In this document: positions 45,401-53,922 of the stretch, piece after piece
How the letters are laid out: each line of letters opens with the position of its first letter
Position numbering within the stretch: the first letter of the stretch is position 1
NCBI GenBank assembly: GCA_035293765.1
Contig: DATGMF010000036.1
Coordinates: 6,610-70,609, forward strand
Reading direction: 5' to 3'
Length of the DNA: 64,000 bases
Source: DASRHT01 sp035293765
Lineage (GTDB): Bacteria > Chloroflexota > Ktedonobacteria > Ktedonobacterales > Ktedonobacteraceae
The notes under the pieces: generated by a model
Databases searched by the model: none
Told to the model about the DNA's origin: nothing
What the model saw: only the letters and a program-made list of their open reading frames with translations
Position numbers and translations under genes: made by a program

Positions 45401-46189
45401 CATCGAAGAACTGGGCGTTGCCAGCGACGGAGAGACGATCAACGCCTGATTGACCGTATCGATCTTCACCGGCTGCGTTTGCGGAGAGCCAAAGGTGCTT
45501 GCGACCGCAGTGCCATTGCCCGGGCTGACCAATCCTGCTCCCTGTGGGATCGCACCATTCAAAATGGTATAGGCGTGAGCAAGATTGAGCGCTTTCTCCG
45601 CTTTGGTATAGTGATACATTGCCGTCACGGGCTGACGCAGGCCGTGATTGACCAGGTTGCCATGAGCATCAACCAGCTGGAAGAGGTAGGTGCCCAGCGA
45701 GAGATGTCCGCTGCCACCAGCATTAGAGCCGGAGGCGGGCGCGATCTGGGTAATACGCAGGGTGAGCCTGCCGCCAGCCTGCGCCAGGTCGCTGGCAGTG
45801 ATGGCGTTAGCAGGAATAGTTAGCTCCAGATGACCATCGCTGCCCAGGAAGTGCGCTGCCTGACCCGCCCGCAGATCGACGGAGCCATCTTTCATTGACA
45901 TAGGAGGCTTGCGAATAATGGACTGGGGCGTATGAGGCTTTTCGGGTCCGGGTGGAGCTGGGGTATAAACGCGATTCAATGATTGCGTTCCCGCACGGGG
46001 ATCAAACAGGTTGGGCGTCGTTTGGGGAGGGGTAGGTCGAATAGAGGCGAGTGCCGGACTACTCCCCATGCCCATCGCGAGCGGACTTTGAGGACCACAT
46101 AGGATGAAGGAAGCAATGAGAAAAGCTAAAATAATAGTTCGCCAAGGTTTACGAGGAGGACCTCCTCGCAGATGAGAAGAAGGTGACAC
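39500..46189 (-). CDS. Giant secreted RHS-repeat protein with SpvB-like start
   Basis: 2229 aa from the GTG at 46189, preceded by AAAGGAG; an ATG at 46216 is in frame but lacks a site. It has a signal peptide (RTIILAFLIASFILCG), a pre-domain, a SpvB/TcdB-like stretch (PGGLLPPISLSYSSES, GWVGEGWNLSLGSI), many YD repeats (YDxxGRL/GNL type), then the RHS core motif GLDYYVARYYDPVVGQFLAAD (near residue 1893, here broken at 20 letters: GLDYYVARYYDPVVGQ). The C-terminal about 290 residues are a Gly/Ala-rich hydrophobic segment and a basic tail, as in polymorphic RHS toxins, but the tip matches no toxin I know. Probably cell-surface or secreted. Confidence 0.9.
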   Translation of the reverse strand: MSPSSHLRGGPPRKPWRTIILAFLIASFILCGPQSPLAMGMGSSPALASIRPTPPQTTPNLFDPRAGTQSLNRVYTPAPPGPEKPHTPQSIIRKPPMSMKDGSVDLRAGQAAHFLGSDGHLELTIPANAITASDLAQAGGRLTLRITQIAPASGSNAGGSGHLSLGTYLFQLVDAHGNLVNHGLRQPVTAMYHYTKAEKALNLAHAYTILNGAIPQGAGLVSPGNGTAVASTFGSPQTQPVKIDTVNQALIVSPSLATPSSSMSWNSDASISTFGKPDLFNVDLNAGSLSAGYPIDLPSAPGGLLPPISLSYSSESVTEQHSPSGAAGWVGEGWNLSLGSINWSEHNVVAGCQTSGCGTNWESTWQISDPFGTSSELIPPNINVSTFFDDTPYDYCGTGSSSAFPCPILWHTATESHAKIYSYVGPLTLSSTTVHPPCFRVWLTNGVMEEFGCTLDSLQYYYESGIGALITGWNLDMITDPQGNQVHLTYQQDMQSWTSSTSGRTFTYPRDEVLSTIEYDSPNCRNAQTMCTGSNWAPLVRVNFPASHSVARLTGTAPSGCNTGASLRCDDPFDLSSSGGAAAPLVQSTFVLNDVQVQVRNSGTASWNTLRDYQLGYEQSAPTTIVDPVTGKNESVAGMLDLTQIQEVGSDGTTRLPMRTFTYTTMTNYYEDSQFHPNLSTNCGPSWNTGNGSGCLLWSQSYANNSRYLASASNGMGMAQTFTYALARNNTHGVPGGGSNNADPLYCNFHQSGYPCDMVDDENWSHVVLTQESSTTVRLTQNGQGGQQTSTPVTSSTSYTYQLSYPLIAQACGDCVAGMYWGNQNDFDYLGFYNVKFMGFAQVSVSLPDGAREVHKYFATEGYGLYDMSQVKCFTNNPCHADPWWHLNNAAHGHEYETFLYDTDGQTLLKHDTTTYQAVCPPSGVSGTPASSQYGNWDGQLVSALEHNNPVAVCDIQATQQVSEIHNGSGNSVTTTSVPTYDSFGRVTQETVTSNGGSPGQVIHKTAYVWNDAVTATQNSASGTYIIDTPALTTTEDGSGNRLTCTYTSYDGQGYLTGQTSTLTEGQATTETKYANCGSSANSYTPSGPSTTTTVYDPYGNTIGTTDADANGGISGHTGCTVSSVQYTNCTTYESTFAVYPTTTSNALNQASSTSYANTGALFGFGTWPASTTDANGQTTSVTYDALGRMTGETLPGEASGVLTKQWVYTNWCSGTAAQSPCTEIDEIDRLTGSATVTTRAFYDGEERLVETRAPGFNGQDVVTYAYYDMAGRQVFKSNPYFVTAYTGAPGAAAYSLPDSTQPGTSTSYPNERTTSVTDPNSHTSTTTASVICGVAGTSDTGCYVQSMAVDANGHQVATLTGGQGKRNYSQTYTGTGGSIALYATTTYSYDAAGNLLSTKSPDGSVTSAVYDDLGRVTSQSDPDRGTTTFIYDPNGNVIQSVDARGSAGTVFTGYDGLNRPLWKNSTNSPTGALVSYTYDSTANGNDGVGQLTSENFSGSGGLSGSYAYSYDGRGQQVSETVIVNGTSYTLQTAYNDHGQVSSQTYPTGEVVIPGYSSTGWLASLTTQTGSTVTPLASNLAYSGLAGAAGKITAMSFGNGANYAASYDTGMRLTSASLTQTSTNALVYSTQPTYDAASNVTSVQTSIASATDTQQFCYDSLDRLTWAGATGTPPCASLTPGTLTAAQYQQSDSYNVVDGLVTGPAGNYTYGDSSHPHAITATSNGYSAAYDAEGNLTCRAPGSTTTCSGTQTGQQLSYDMEGRLASWQNQPGTPSSTANYLYDGAGNRVAMQTTVNGTTTLTAYIGGIEEVQTTGGATTTTTYYTVSGTRIAARVNGTLYYFGYDALGSQVAVLDSNGNLVGSQLYGPYGNSRYSSGILPTSIGFTGQRSDSVSGLDYYVARYYDPVVGQFLAADTVQGNAQGTDPYAYVGGDPETRTDPSGHCWPLCTAIIGAVIGGAIGAATSIVSQAASGKPINWGHVAVSAGVGAVAGALVGTGVGAMAIGATGVVAGGAAVGLSASASMTLASVTTAAAIGAGVGAASSAVGAYVSHQSFANGLQSVFEGAAIGAISSAATAWVGGLGALGARAMFSGSAGLGRALLQGTIQAAGGFAGDVAGQVWSNWENGRNQAIDWGSALWSAGIGFVGGFAGQWAYNHWGLPKLPPGYRNFSNAAKAAARSSRWFWQGVRSSAVSGVVQGGVQGIRTIVPVITSSPYATYGIRIGGHFMF

Positions 46190-46281
46190 CTGTCGATCTC
46201 CTTTCGTAAAAAACATGATGTCATCAGAAATGCCTTGTTTTCTGCTTAATAAAGGAATGCAAGCGTCCAGCGATGCTCCTT

Positions 46282-46779
46282 TTATATTGGTTGCGAGGCA
46301 GCGCTACATCCTCCTGGTGCGTTACCGGCAGGGAACACGCAGGCATAGGTGGAGGCCGGGCCGGGGATATCATACTGGCCGGTTCTAAAATCGTAGGAGC
46401 TGGTTGCTCCATCCCAACAGTATGGATTGCATACCCGTGTATCCTGTTTGATCTGCCATGATTGTGCGCTATAGTTATAAGCTTCAAGAGAAATATTTAA
46501 AGCAGATGACGCGTTAGCAGGAACAACACGTCCCCAGTTTGTGTTACAGGTCCCTGAGTACCAAAGCTGCACATAGCCGAGAAACTGGCCCCCATTATAA
46601 ATGTTAGAAGTCTCGACCACATAATAGTTCGCATTGCCTCCAGCGCAGCCATCGGCGTAAGGGTCAGAGCCATCTGGAACTTGTGCATGTGCGGCTTGCG
46701 ATGGGATAGCGGTAAAAATGGTGAAAGCCAGGACAAAAGCAAAAAACAACCAGGGGATACGTTTGCGTGTGATAAACAT
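46282..46779 (-). CDS. DUF2690-family secreted protein
   Basis: 165 aa. Signal peptide (WLFFAFVLAFTIFTAIPSQAAHA), then the DUF2690 pattern DGSDPYADGCAGG ... LGYVQLWYSGTCNTNWGRV and a Cys-rich end. AGAAGGAGAC precedes the ATG. It sits 92 nt upstream of the RHS gene on the same strand, so the two are probably co-transcribed. DUF2690 proteins are common in Streptomyces; function unknown. It is a candidate partner of the RHS protein. Confidence 0.82.
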   Translation of the reverse strand: MFITRKRIPWLFFAFVLAFTIFTAIPSQAAHAQVPDGSDPYADGCAGGNANYYVVETSNIYNGGQFLGYVQLWYSGTCNTNWGRVVPANASSALNISLEAYNYSAQSWQIKQDTRVCNPYCWDGATSSYDFRTGQYDIPGPASTYACVFPAGNAPGGCSAASQPI

Positions 46780-47300
46780 GAAAACAGTCTCCTTCTGTTA
46801 AGAATAGGATTGATAGAGGAAGTTCAGCCTGAGATCCCTGTACGCTCTGCCATTTCCATTGCTCATTAAAAAGGCAGATCACCCAGGGAAGAATGGCATC
46901 AAGCGTACAATGTCTGAGCGAAGCAGAACAATATCTTAGCCAAAAGTATAATGTACAGTTTTTTATAAATGCGATATCATATGTATCAGGTAATGTTCCA
47001 TCTGTGCCATTTTGCTGATTTGAAGAGAAGAGGAGTGGTATGCCTGTAAAGAAAACAACGCGAACTCGGCTAATCGAGGAGCGAAAGCGGCGTCAGTGGT
47101 CAGTAAATGGGTCAGCGATACTAAAGCGGTTGAGACGGTGGAAGGCTGGTTGTTCGTCGTAGCGATTGTAGATCTCTTCTCGCGCATGGTGGTTGGCTGG
47201 GCCATGGGAGCAGATGAACCGTTGATATTTGTACTGGATGTAAATTATTTTGCGTATGCTTAACGAAATAAAAAGCTACTCTCGTTAACGCGATGGGGGC
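46780..47300. other. Intergenic region with an IS3-type integrase remnant
   Basis: Apart from the integrase fragment listed separately, no coding frame or RNA gene is recognised. The sequence is AT-rich and may hold promoters for the DUF2690 gene. Confidence 0.4.
47108..47222 (+). mobile_element. IS3-family integrase-core remnant
   Basis: One frame reads WVSDTKAVETVEGWLFVVAI and VDLFSRMVVGWAMGADE, the conserved block around the second Asp of an IS3-type DDE integrase (D...GWLF..V.DLFSR.VVGWAM). Both ends are missing. It marks the left border of the defence cluster. Confidence 0.8.
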
Positions 47301-48449
47301 TCACTTTCCGAATGCCTGATAGATATGTTCGAGCGCAAAGGCGTGGCTAATTCGCTCCTGTTCCAGGCGAATGTTTTCTTCGGCCAGGTGCAAGAAAAGG
47401 GCATGCTCTTCTGGGGTCAGGTTGGGCAATTGCCGTACAGGACATGGCATTCCTGTCACACAAAAGTCAGAGAACTGCTGCAATGTTGCCGCATCCATCA
47501 TCAGCGAGATAACCTGTGGGAAAATTGCTCGCAATTGTGAAAGGATCTGAAACCCCTGCGCATCCAGGTCGCCCCAGTAGATGATGGAACATTCCCTTAG
47601 CCAGGGGATTGCAGCCAGGCCACCGACCTTAAACCCTCCTCCATGTAGCGCAAAGGTATCGGACAAAGCCGGGAGGGTGAGGAAGGTCATTTTGTTTTCA
47701 GTAATTATGCAGCGCTGTGTCCGCAAGTCCAGGCGAGCGAATTGTGAACGGGGCGCGCACAATTCGCTCAGTGGGATGCCGTAGCTCTTTTCCAGTTGAT
47801 GATCCAGAAAGCGTGCATGGATGAGTGACTCCTCCTCGCGCAAGCCAAAACGCTGCTGAAAGGTGGGAGCATCGGGCCCAATTGCCTCCACAGGAAGGAT
47901 CTGCTCCAGTAACTCGCGCAGGATACCCATATGCTCTTCCACGTATTTTGTGTGGACATTGAGAGGCAGTTCGCGAATATAGAGACCCGGCCTGGGATGT
48001 GCCAAAAAATAGCGACAGACGATGAGCAGGCTCAACCAATCGCCGTGGTACTCGATCACCTTCCGCGGAAAGCGAACCATCCAGGCTTCTAGTTGCGGCA
48101 CTTGCTCGCGAATCAGTGTCACATCCTGCTGGAAATGGAGAAACTCGCGTTCTTTCTCGATGAGACAGAGAAAATCCGTGGCTGTTTCCAGAACGATGCG
48201 TGCCGGAAGGGTCTGCGTCTTCAACGAACGCTTCTGCTGTTGTTGCCATTCAATGGAGTAGCCGTAGCCAAGCACGACTTTCGAGTGCGCCTGGAGCTGT
48301 TGCACCACAGCCCGCAAAGGAACAAAATCTGTGGGCAATTTTCCGACGGGAAAGGTCAGGGGTGTATAGGGTTCCCCTCGTATCCAGGATTGCAAGAAAG
48401 CGCCATAGCTGCGCTGTGCTTTTTGCAGTATGTCCTCTACCGTGATCAT
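47301..48449 (-). CDS. jetD: JetD, Wadjet Toprim nuclease (DUF3322/DUF2220)
   Basis: 382 aa from ATG 48449, which shares ATGA with the jetC stop. N-terminal DUF3322 part (ILQKAQRSYGAFLQSW), then a Toprim nuclease: Glu251 in IITENKMTF and Asp294/Asp296 in YWGDLDAQGF. JetD cuts DNA after JetABC has extruded a plasmid loop to completion (known for this system). Last gene of the cluster. Confidence 0.95.
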   Translation of the reverse strand: MITVEDILQKAQRSYGAFLQSWIRGEPYTPLTFPVGKLPTDFVPLRAVVQQLQAHSKVVLGYGYSIEWQQQQKRSLKTQTLPARIVLETATDFLCLIEKEREFLHFQQDVTLIREQVPQLEAWMVRFPRKVIEYHGDWLSLLIVCRYFLAHPRPGLYIRELPLNVHTKYVEEHMGILRELLEQILPVEAIGPDAPTFQQRFGLREEESLIHARFLDHQLEKSYGIPLSELCAPRSQFARLDLRTQRCIITENKMTFLTLPALSDTFALHGGGFKVGGLAAIPWLRECSIIYWGDLDAQGFQILSQLRAIFPQVISLMMDAATLQQFSDFCVTGMPCPVRQLPNLTPEEHALFLHLAEENIRLEQERISHAFALEHIYQAFGK

Positions 48450-51400
48450 CGCCCCTCCTGCGCTCGCCACTTCCGCTTATACTCCTCATACTGGGCGGAT
48501 GTCAGGTTATAGACTTTCGAATCGTTTTCCTCGTCGTTATTTGCTACAAAATGACAGGCCGAGATGTATGGCTCGGCCACATGAATTTTGTCGAGTGGGG
48601 TCACAACCAGCACTTGCAGATCAAGCTGGCGGAACAATTCCATAGCGTAACGCGCATTACGCTCATCCGATTTACTGAACGCTTCATCGACTACCACAAA
48701 ACGGAATGTGCGTTCGCGCCCCCTCTCCTGGTCCAGCCCATACTGATAGGCAATGGCTGAGGCGAGAATGGTGTAGGCCAGCTTCGCTTTTTGGCCGCCG
48801 GATTTGCCGGAAGAGTCCGAATAATAGTTTTTCTGTGTATCATCCTCGCGGTACAGCTCGGAGGCGGAGAAGTCGAGCCAGTTGCGTACATTGGTCACTT
48901 TGTAGGTCCAGGTGCTGTCTTGCTCGAACCTCTGGAGCAGCGCCCGGATGCGCTGGAAGCTATGTTCGTTGGCCTCCGGGGTACGAACCTGTCCCACGTC
49001 GGGGAGGCAGTCTTTCAGCAGATTGCGAAACTCTTTGATATCGGCATCGTGGGTTCGTTCACAATTGAGCTGGATATAGGTGGCGTCAGTGTAGTCAATG
49101 GAACGTAGCGAACCATTGAGATGGGCGATGCTCTCTCGAATCGCTTCCTCTTGTTGCTCCAATACCGCTTTGAAGCTGCCAATATCTGTCACGACTTTTT
49201 CATTGAGCAAAGCTTTAAATTGATGGCGATATTTGGGCAGATCATCGTGTTGAATACGCTCATAGTGGCGCCGGTAATCGTCAAGTGCCTTGATGGAGGC
49301 ATCCATCTCCTGTGCCAGCGTGGGTTTCGTCTGAAGAAATTTGTGCATGCCGTTGAGAATCTCTGTCTCTTGCTGACGTAATTGCCCTTGAAAAGAGTTG
49401 ACGCGGTTGTTATAGAACTGCCGCAGTCGATCTCGCATATCATCGATGGTTTTCAGCGACAGGGCGGGCAATTTTTCGCGCTCCTGAATCTCTTTGAGGT
49501 CCTTCTGGATGCGCTCTGCTACCGGAGTTTCACGGGCCATAACCTCATCGTTGAGCAAATTGTGACAGTTGCTCTGTTGTGTTCGATAGGACTCAATGTC
49601 TTGTTTCAAGGTGGCTATGTTGCCGATCACCTGGTAGTGCCTGTCCTGTTGCTCCTTATGCTGCTTTTCTGCTTCTTCGAGTTGGCGTCTCAGCGTCGCC
49701 AGGTGCGTACTGCTTGCTTCTAATTCCTGGAGTTGCTCGCGAAGCCCCTGGACCCGTTGTGCCACTGTTCGCCAGTCGATCAGTTCAAAGCTATCAAATG
49801 CCAGCAGCAGTTGTAATGCACTCTGCATCTTTTCCTCGTTGCTTTGCTGTTCCTCAATCTGAGCAACGTGCCCAGAGACTTGCTCAAGTTCTGCTCTACA
49901 ATGAGCAAGCTCTTTTGCAATGAGCGCCTGTTTTTCCCGATTATCCCACCCTAAGACGTAGCTTCTGCGATCTCCCAATGGTCTGCGATCATCCTTCTCG
50001 TGACGAGCCTGGCCGTGTTTGATCTGCCCATTGAGTGTCAACGCGCGATGGGAGCGTTGAAATGCTTCCAGCGATTCACAGCAACAATAGTTGAAACTAT
50101 CGATCAGTTCTGCTCTCAACCATTGAGTGAAGGGTGTATCAGGTTTTACCTCCAGTTTATGATACAGCGAATCGGCCTCTAAACGCTCGTGAGAGCGCGG
50201 CGTCCGTGTTGCGTTGACGCGCTGGTAGACCAGTCTGCCATACAAGTTGGTGTTGTCTACGTAGCGACTGACCTGCTGATAATACTGTTCCGCGACGAGC
50301 ATCTGGCTGCCAAAATTATGTAAGAGTCGCTCGATAGCCGGTTCCCACTGCTGTTCGCTGCTGCGAACGCGTAACAGCTCGCCGACAAATGGCAGCTCCA
50401 TCTCATTGAGCTTCAATACCGCAGCCATCTGCTGGCGGATCTCAATATCCTTGCTGGCGATCTGGCTGCTGCGCTGCTGAAGCGAATGCAGTTCTTTTTC
50501 ATGCTCTTTACATTGTTCTTTGAGCTTGCTTGCCTGCCCCAGGGCGGTATCTCGTTTTGTTTTAAGCTCTTCTAAACGATGCTTGATCTGTCCCTGAAAC
50601 GAGCTTGCCTGCTGCCTTGCAGTGCGAAATGCATCCTCGATATCATACGCGGGGAGGCCAAGCAATTTCGCCAGGCGATCATACTTTTCCGCCTGCTTTT
50701 TGCGATCCTGCTTCTGTTGTTCGTATTGATCGATATCCCGTTTCAAATTTTCTATCCGCTGGCCCACCGTGTCATTGCTAATGGCAACCGTTAACTCGCG
50801 AATTTGCTGAGAGAGATTATCTACCGCCAGTTTGAGCGTTTGTCCGTGTGATTTGGCCGCGATCAGATCCTCCTGTGTCTGTGCGATAGCTTCTTGCAGC
50901 AGCGCCAGTTTACTCTGCGCCATCGCCATAGGCAGCAATTCTGCGCAACGATTGGTTTCGGCGATGCGGCTTTGAATCTCTTGATATTTTTGCGCGTCTT
51001 GCATCAGCGGCTTGAGAATGGCAAGCTGACGATCTGCCAGTTGGATGGCGTCATGAGCGCTGGTGAGATTGGCAAAATTGTCTTTCAATTGCTTGATGCG
51101 CAACTGGGCATCCATTTTTTCTAGCATATGCTCCCGCACAAACGCGTTGAGACTGCCAATTTCTTTAATGGAAACAATCTGATTAAACAGGTCAAGTGCC
51201 TTTTCTGAGCGGAAAGAGAGCAGTTGACGAAATTGCTGGCTATATTTGGCAAATTCGTCATAGACCTCAATACCCTGCGCTCGATAGTGCTTGCGCAAAT
51301 CTTTTGGGGAGCCGCGCAGGCGAAAGTGCTCATCGATGCTGAGTGCGCGAGGGGCAATACAAAAGAGCTTCCGAACCGTGTCCTCCAGCCATAGGATCTG

Positions 51401-51817
51401 CGCCAGCGTCACCACCTGTCCGAGTGCCTCATTGGCAAACACGGCCAGCAGGACGGAATGCGTATCGTTCTGGCGGAGATATTGCGCTTTCGAGCGATTG
51501 CTTTCGAGATCTTTCTGTTTGCCCCAGGCTCCCAGGACGTAGGAACGCTCATCGCGCTCCCGCACTCTCTCTGACCCGGAGGCGAGATTATAGGTGCGCT
51601 TGTGGAAAGGGACCAGCAGGGTGAGTAGCGCATCGACCAGCGTTGACTTGCCGGACCCGTTCGCGCCGGTCAGCAGGGCACTTCCCCCGGAGGGAGTAAT
51701 AGGCCAGATCCGCTGATTGAAGGTTCCCCAGTTATAGACCTCCAGGCGTTGCAAACGGAAGCCATCAAGCTTGTTCTGGCTCTCCCTGAGTTCCACTCTG
51801 CTGCTCAGTTGTACCAT
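48446..51817 (-). CDS. jetC: JetC, Wadjet SMC-like ATPase (MukB-like)
   Basis: 1123 aa. Walker A GANGSGKST (residues 51-59), long coiled coils, signature SGGQKAKLAYTIL and Walker B FRFVVVDEAFSKSDERNARY near the end. This is the loop-extruding motor. The start at 51817 overlaps jetB by 53 nt; I kept it because AAAGG lies upstream and no better start follows before EVYNWGTF. Order A-B-C-D is that of type I Wadjet. Confidence 0.95.
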   Translation of the reverse strand: MVQLSSRVELRESQNKLDGFRLQRLEVYNWGTFNQRIWPITPSGGSALLTGANGSGKSTLVDALLTLLVPFHKRTYNLASGSERVRERDERSYVLGAWGKQKDLESNRSKAQYLRQNDTHSVLLAVFANEALGQVVTLAQILWLEDTVRKLFCIAPRALSIDEHFRLRGSPKDLRKHYRAQGIEVYDEFAKYSQQFRQLLSFRSEKALDLFNQIVSIKEIGSLNAFVREHMLEKMDAQLRIKQLKDNFANLTSAHDAIQLADRQLAILKPLMQDAQKYQEIQSRIAETNRCAELLPMAMAQSKLALLQEAIAQTQEDLIAAKSHGQTLKLAVDNLSQQIRELTVAISNDTVGQRIENLKRDIDQYEQQKQDRKKQAEKYDRLAKLLGLPAYDIEDAFRTARQQASSFQGQIKHRLEELKTKRDTALGQASKLKEQCKEHEKELHSLQQRSSQIASKDIEIRQQMAAVLKLNEMELPFVGELLRVRSSEQQWEPAIERLLHNFGSQMLVAEQYYQQVSRYVDNTNLYGRLVYQRVNATRTPRSHERLEADSLYHKLEVKPDTPFTQWLRAELIDSFNYCCCESLEAFQRSHRALTLNGQIKHGQARHEKDDRRPLGDRRSYVLGWDNREKQALIAKELAHCRAELEQVSGHVAQIEEQQSNEEKMQSALQLLLAFDSFELIDWRTVAQRVQGLREQLQELEASSTHLATLRRQLEEAEKQHKEQQDRHYQVIGNIATLKQDIESYRTQQSNCHNLLNDEVMARETPVAERIQKDLKEIQEREKLPALSLKTIDDMRDRLRQFYNNRVNSFQGQLRQQETEILNGMHKFLQTKPTLAQEMDASIKALDDYRRHYERIQHDDLPKYRHQFKALLNEKVVTDIGSFKAVLEQQEEAIRESIAHLNGSLRSIDYTDATYIQLNCERTHDADIKEFRNLLKDCLPDVGQVRTPEANEHSFQRIRALLQRFEQDSTWTYKVTNVRNWLDFSASELYREDDTQKNYYSDSSGKSGGQKAKLAYTILASAIAYQYGLDQERGRERTFRFVVVDEAFSKSDERNARYAMELFRQLDLQVLVVTPLDKIHVAEPYISACHFVANNDEENDSKVYNLTSAQYEEYKRKWRAQEGR

Positions 51818-52385
51818 ATCGCTTCAACCTTTCTTTGAGTTGAGACAATTGCTCAGCATCCAGTTTCGCTTTCAAAATACGTCGCACCTCGAAGTAATCG
51901 ACTCCGAGTTGGGAACGCTTTTTGAGAAAGCCCAGCTCCACCACCTGCTCAATGAGTGCATCGGCCCTGCGCCGCACCACCAGTTCGTTAGTGCGTTCAG
52001 GTAAAGAAGGAAGGAGCATGTCATAAATTTGCTCTCTGGTGAGAAGACAGGCGGTGCTCTCCATATTTGTCGCTTCAAACTGCAATAACTGTTCGCGCAG
52101 GAGCACGCAGAGGAGCGTGACGTGATAGCTCAGCGGGATACGTCGTGTCAGGCGCGGCAGTTCCAAAGGATTGCCTTCGTCGTCCTCTATCTGTGGTTGA
52201 CGCACATACGCAAAGCCATCCTCTTCATGAAAGCGTAGCTCCAGACCCATCTGAGCACAAAATATCTGGACCTGCTCGCCATACTGAAGCAGGAGATTCC
52301 AGGTCGTTGTATCGTCATGATAGAGAGGCCCTTGCAGCAATTTGATCACGACTGCTGCATAAGGTGTGACCTGATTAGCTCGCAT
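51765..52385 (-). CDS. jetB: JetB, Wadjet kite subunit (DUF4194)
   Basis: 206 aa from ATG 52385 (GAAGGAAAA site), overlapping the jetA end by 11 nt. Text of the DUF4194 family: APYAAVV-like start (VTPYAAVVIKLLQGPLY), LQYGEQVQIFCAQMGLEL, EEDGFAYVRQ, RIPLSYHVTLLCVLLREQLL, winged-helix C-terminus. MukE/kite-like bridge between JetA and JetC. Confidence 0.93.
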   Translation of the reverse strand: MRANQVTPYAAVVIKLLQGPLYHDDTTTWNLLLQYGEQVQIFCAQMGLELRFHEEDGFAYVRQPQIEDDEGNPLELPRLTRRIPLSYHVTLLCVLLREQLLQFEATNMESTACLLTREQIYDMLLPSLPERTNELVVRRRADALIEQVVELGFLKKRSQLGVDYFEVRRILKAKLDAEQLSQLKERLKRYGTTEQQSGTQGEPEQA

Positions 52386-53862
52386 GTGTTTTCCTTCGAT
52401 AATAGATTCGAGGCACTCGCAACACTGTTTCCGGGGCAGTTCCGGCGAGAGAAGCAAAGGCAATCTCTTCGCTTGCGTCCGGGTCAATAAAATGACGTGG
52501 GTCTCTGGCAGCCAGGGCACAATAGGCGAGAACCTCGGCCAATCCTTTCTCCACGGGATACTGCTCCAGAACCTCAGAGAGCCGTATCTGAGGCTGGCTT
52601 TCCAACAATGTTTCTATATGTCTCTCTAATTCTTCTTCATCAATAGAAAACTGGTCATAGAGATTCGCCAGATCAAGGTCATCCAGGTCTTCTTCACTTA
52701 TACCGGTTGGTTGATGATCATCAAATGTCGGGATTTTTGGTGGTTCCCAGAAGTTGCGTTCCATGATGAGCTGGATCTCTGGCGCACCTTCCAGTTCAAG
52801 CAGCACCACATTGGCGGGAATGTCTAGAGCTGAGCGATAGGCTATATGCTTAATCTCCTGGATCAACTCCTGCACCCTCCGATTCTCTGCCTGGATCTGC
52901 TCATCGAGCAAACGGCGCAGTTGTTCGGCCAGGCGCGCGTTGGATTGGACCACTTTCTCGCCCGCAGCGACAAGATAGCCGGGCAGACGCATCAGAAGAT
53001 AATCTTCGCTCAGAGCTGAGTGCAGTTCCGGGAGGTCTGCAACTTGCGCGAGGAGGCTTTTGAGTTCGTCGCTCTGAGATGGGGAGAGCAGGAACTCCCA
53101 GAAGGAATAGAAGCTGCGTCCCTGATCTGAGTCTTTGAGCTGAGCATCGGCATCGAGCACGTATTCTACAAGCGCACCTTTGCGCGAGCCAGGCTGCGAT
53201 TGCGCTTTCTGGAGATCGCGTGCGATGCCGCGAAAACGTTCCTCGACCAGGCGAAAATCCCGCAAGAGCTGCCGGGCCAGCGATGATGCCTCAAAGAAGC
53301 GTTCACGCAATTGGGTGGGAGTATAGAGCGTGCTGACCTGGGCCGTCTCGTAAATCTGATCAATCTGGCGATCCAGTTCCGCGCGCTGTTGTTCCAGTTG
53401 CTTCAACCGTTCTTCAGGATCGGTCGTGCTGTTCTGAACAATATCATGCAGCATTTGTATGATCAGCAAAAAGCGCGACTCTGTGCCCACGAAGTGGCGC
53501 ATTTGCATATCTTCTAGCCATCCAATCGCGCGTTCCGTATCTGCTGTTAGTTCAACCATTGGCACGTCGCTATCGCTAAGCACAGCGATCCGCAAAAACT
53601 GATGCTCCTGGTCAGCCCATTCGTTGATATATGCTTGTGGAGTGCGCACATAGCGACCTGGCTCATGCTCATTCTGGCTCTCCAGGTAGCCACCAAGCTG
53701 TTCCACCAGTTCAGGAAGCGGTACCGCGACGCGCTGGGTATATTTAAATTGATGATGGAGAAAACCGATCATGAGTGCAGCATGATCGGCCTTCAGGAGC
53801 TTAATACTGGGCGCATGCTGGAGATCCCAGGCTAACCGATCCTCATCCATTTGAAAGGGCAT
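52375..53862 (-). CDS. jetA: JetA, Wadjet kleisin (DUF3375)
   Basis: 495 aa from ATG 53862 (AAGGGAG site, 6-nt spacing; the frame is open to 53895). DUF3375 pattern: ADHAALMIGFLHHQF, LTADTERAIGWLEDMQ, RHFVGTESRFLLIIQMLHDI, AELDRQIDQIYE, SFYSFWEFLLSP. MukF-like kleisin that closes the JetC ring. The 60-nt gap from sbcC carries no obvious terminator, so it probably shares the upstream transcript. Confidence 0.93.
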   Translation of the reverse strand: MPFQMDEDRLAWDLQHAPSIKLLKADHAALMIGFLHHQFKYTQRVAVPLPELVEQLGGYLESQNEHEPGRYVRTPQAYINEWADQEHQFLRIAVLSDSDVPMVELTADTERAIGWLEDMQMRHFVGTESRFLLIIQMLHDIVQNSTTDPEERLKQLEQQRAELDRQIDQIYETAQVSTLYTPTQLRERFFEASSLARQLLRDFRLVEERFRGIARDLQKAQSQPGSRKGALVEYVLDADAQLKDSDQGRSFYSFWEFLLSPSQSDELKSLLAQVADLPELHSALSEDYLLMRLPGYLVAAGEKVVQSNARLAEQLRRLLDEQIQAENRRVQELIQEIKHIAYRSALDIPANVVLLELEGAPEIQLIMERNFWEPPKIPTFDDHQPTGISEEDLDDLDLANLYDQFSIDEEELERHIETLLESQPQIRLSEVLEQYPVEKGLAEVLAYCALAARDPRHFIDPDASEEIAFASLAGTAPETVLRVPRIYYRRKTHAS

Positions 53863-53922
53863 GGCTTGCTCCCTTACTTGTTCATTGCTGCTCAACCGTT
53901 TTACTCACAGGCCGCCCAGCTC

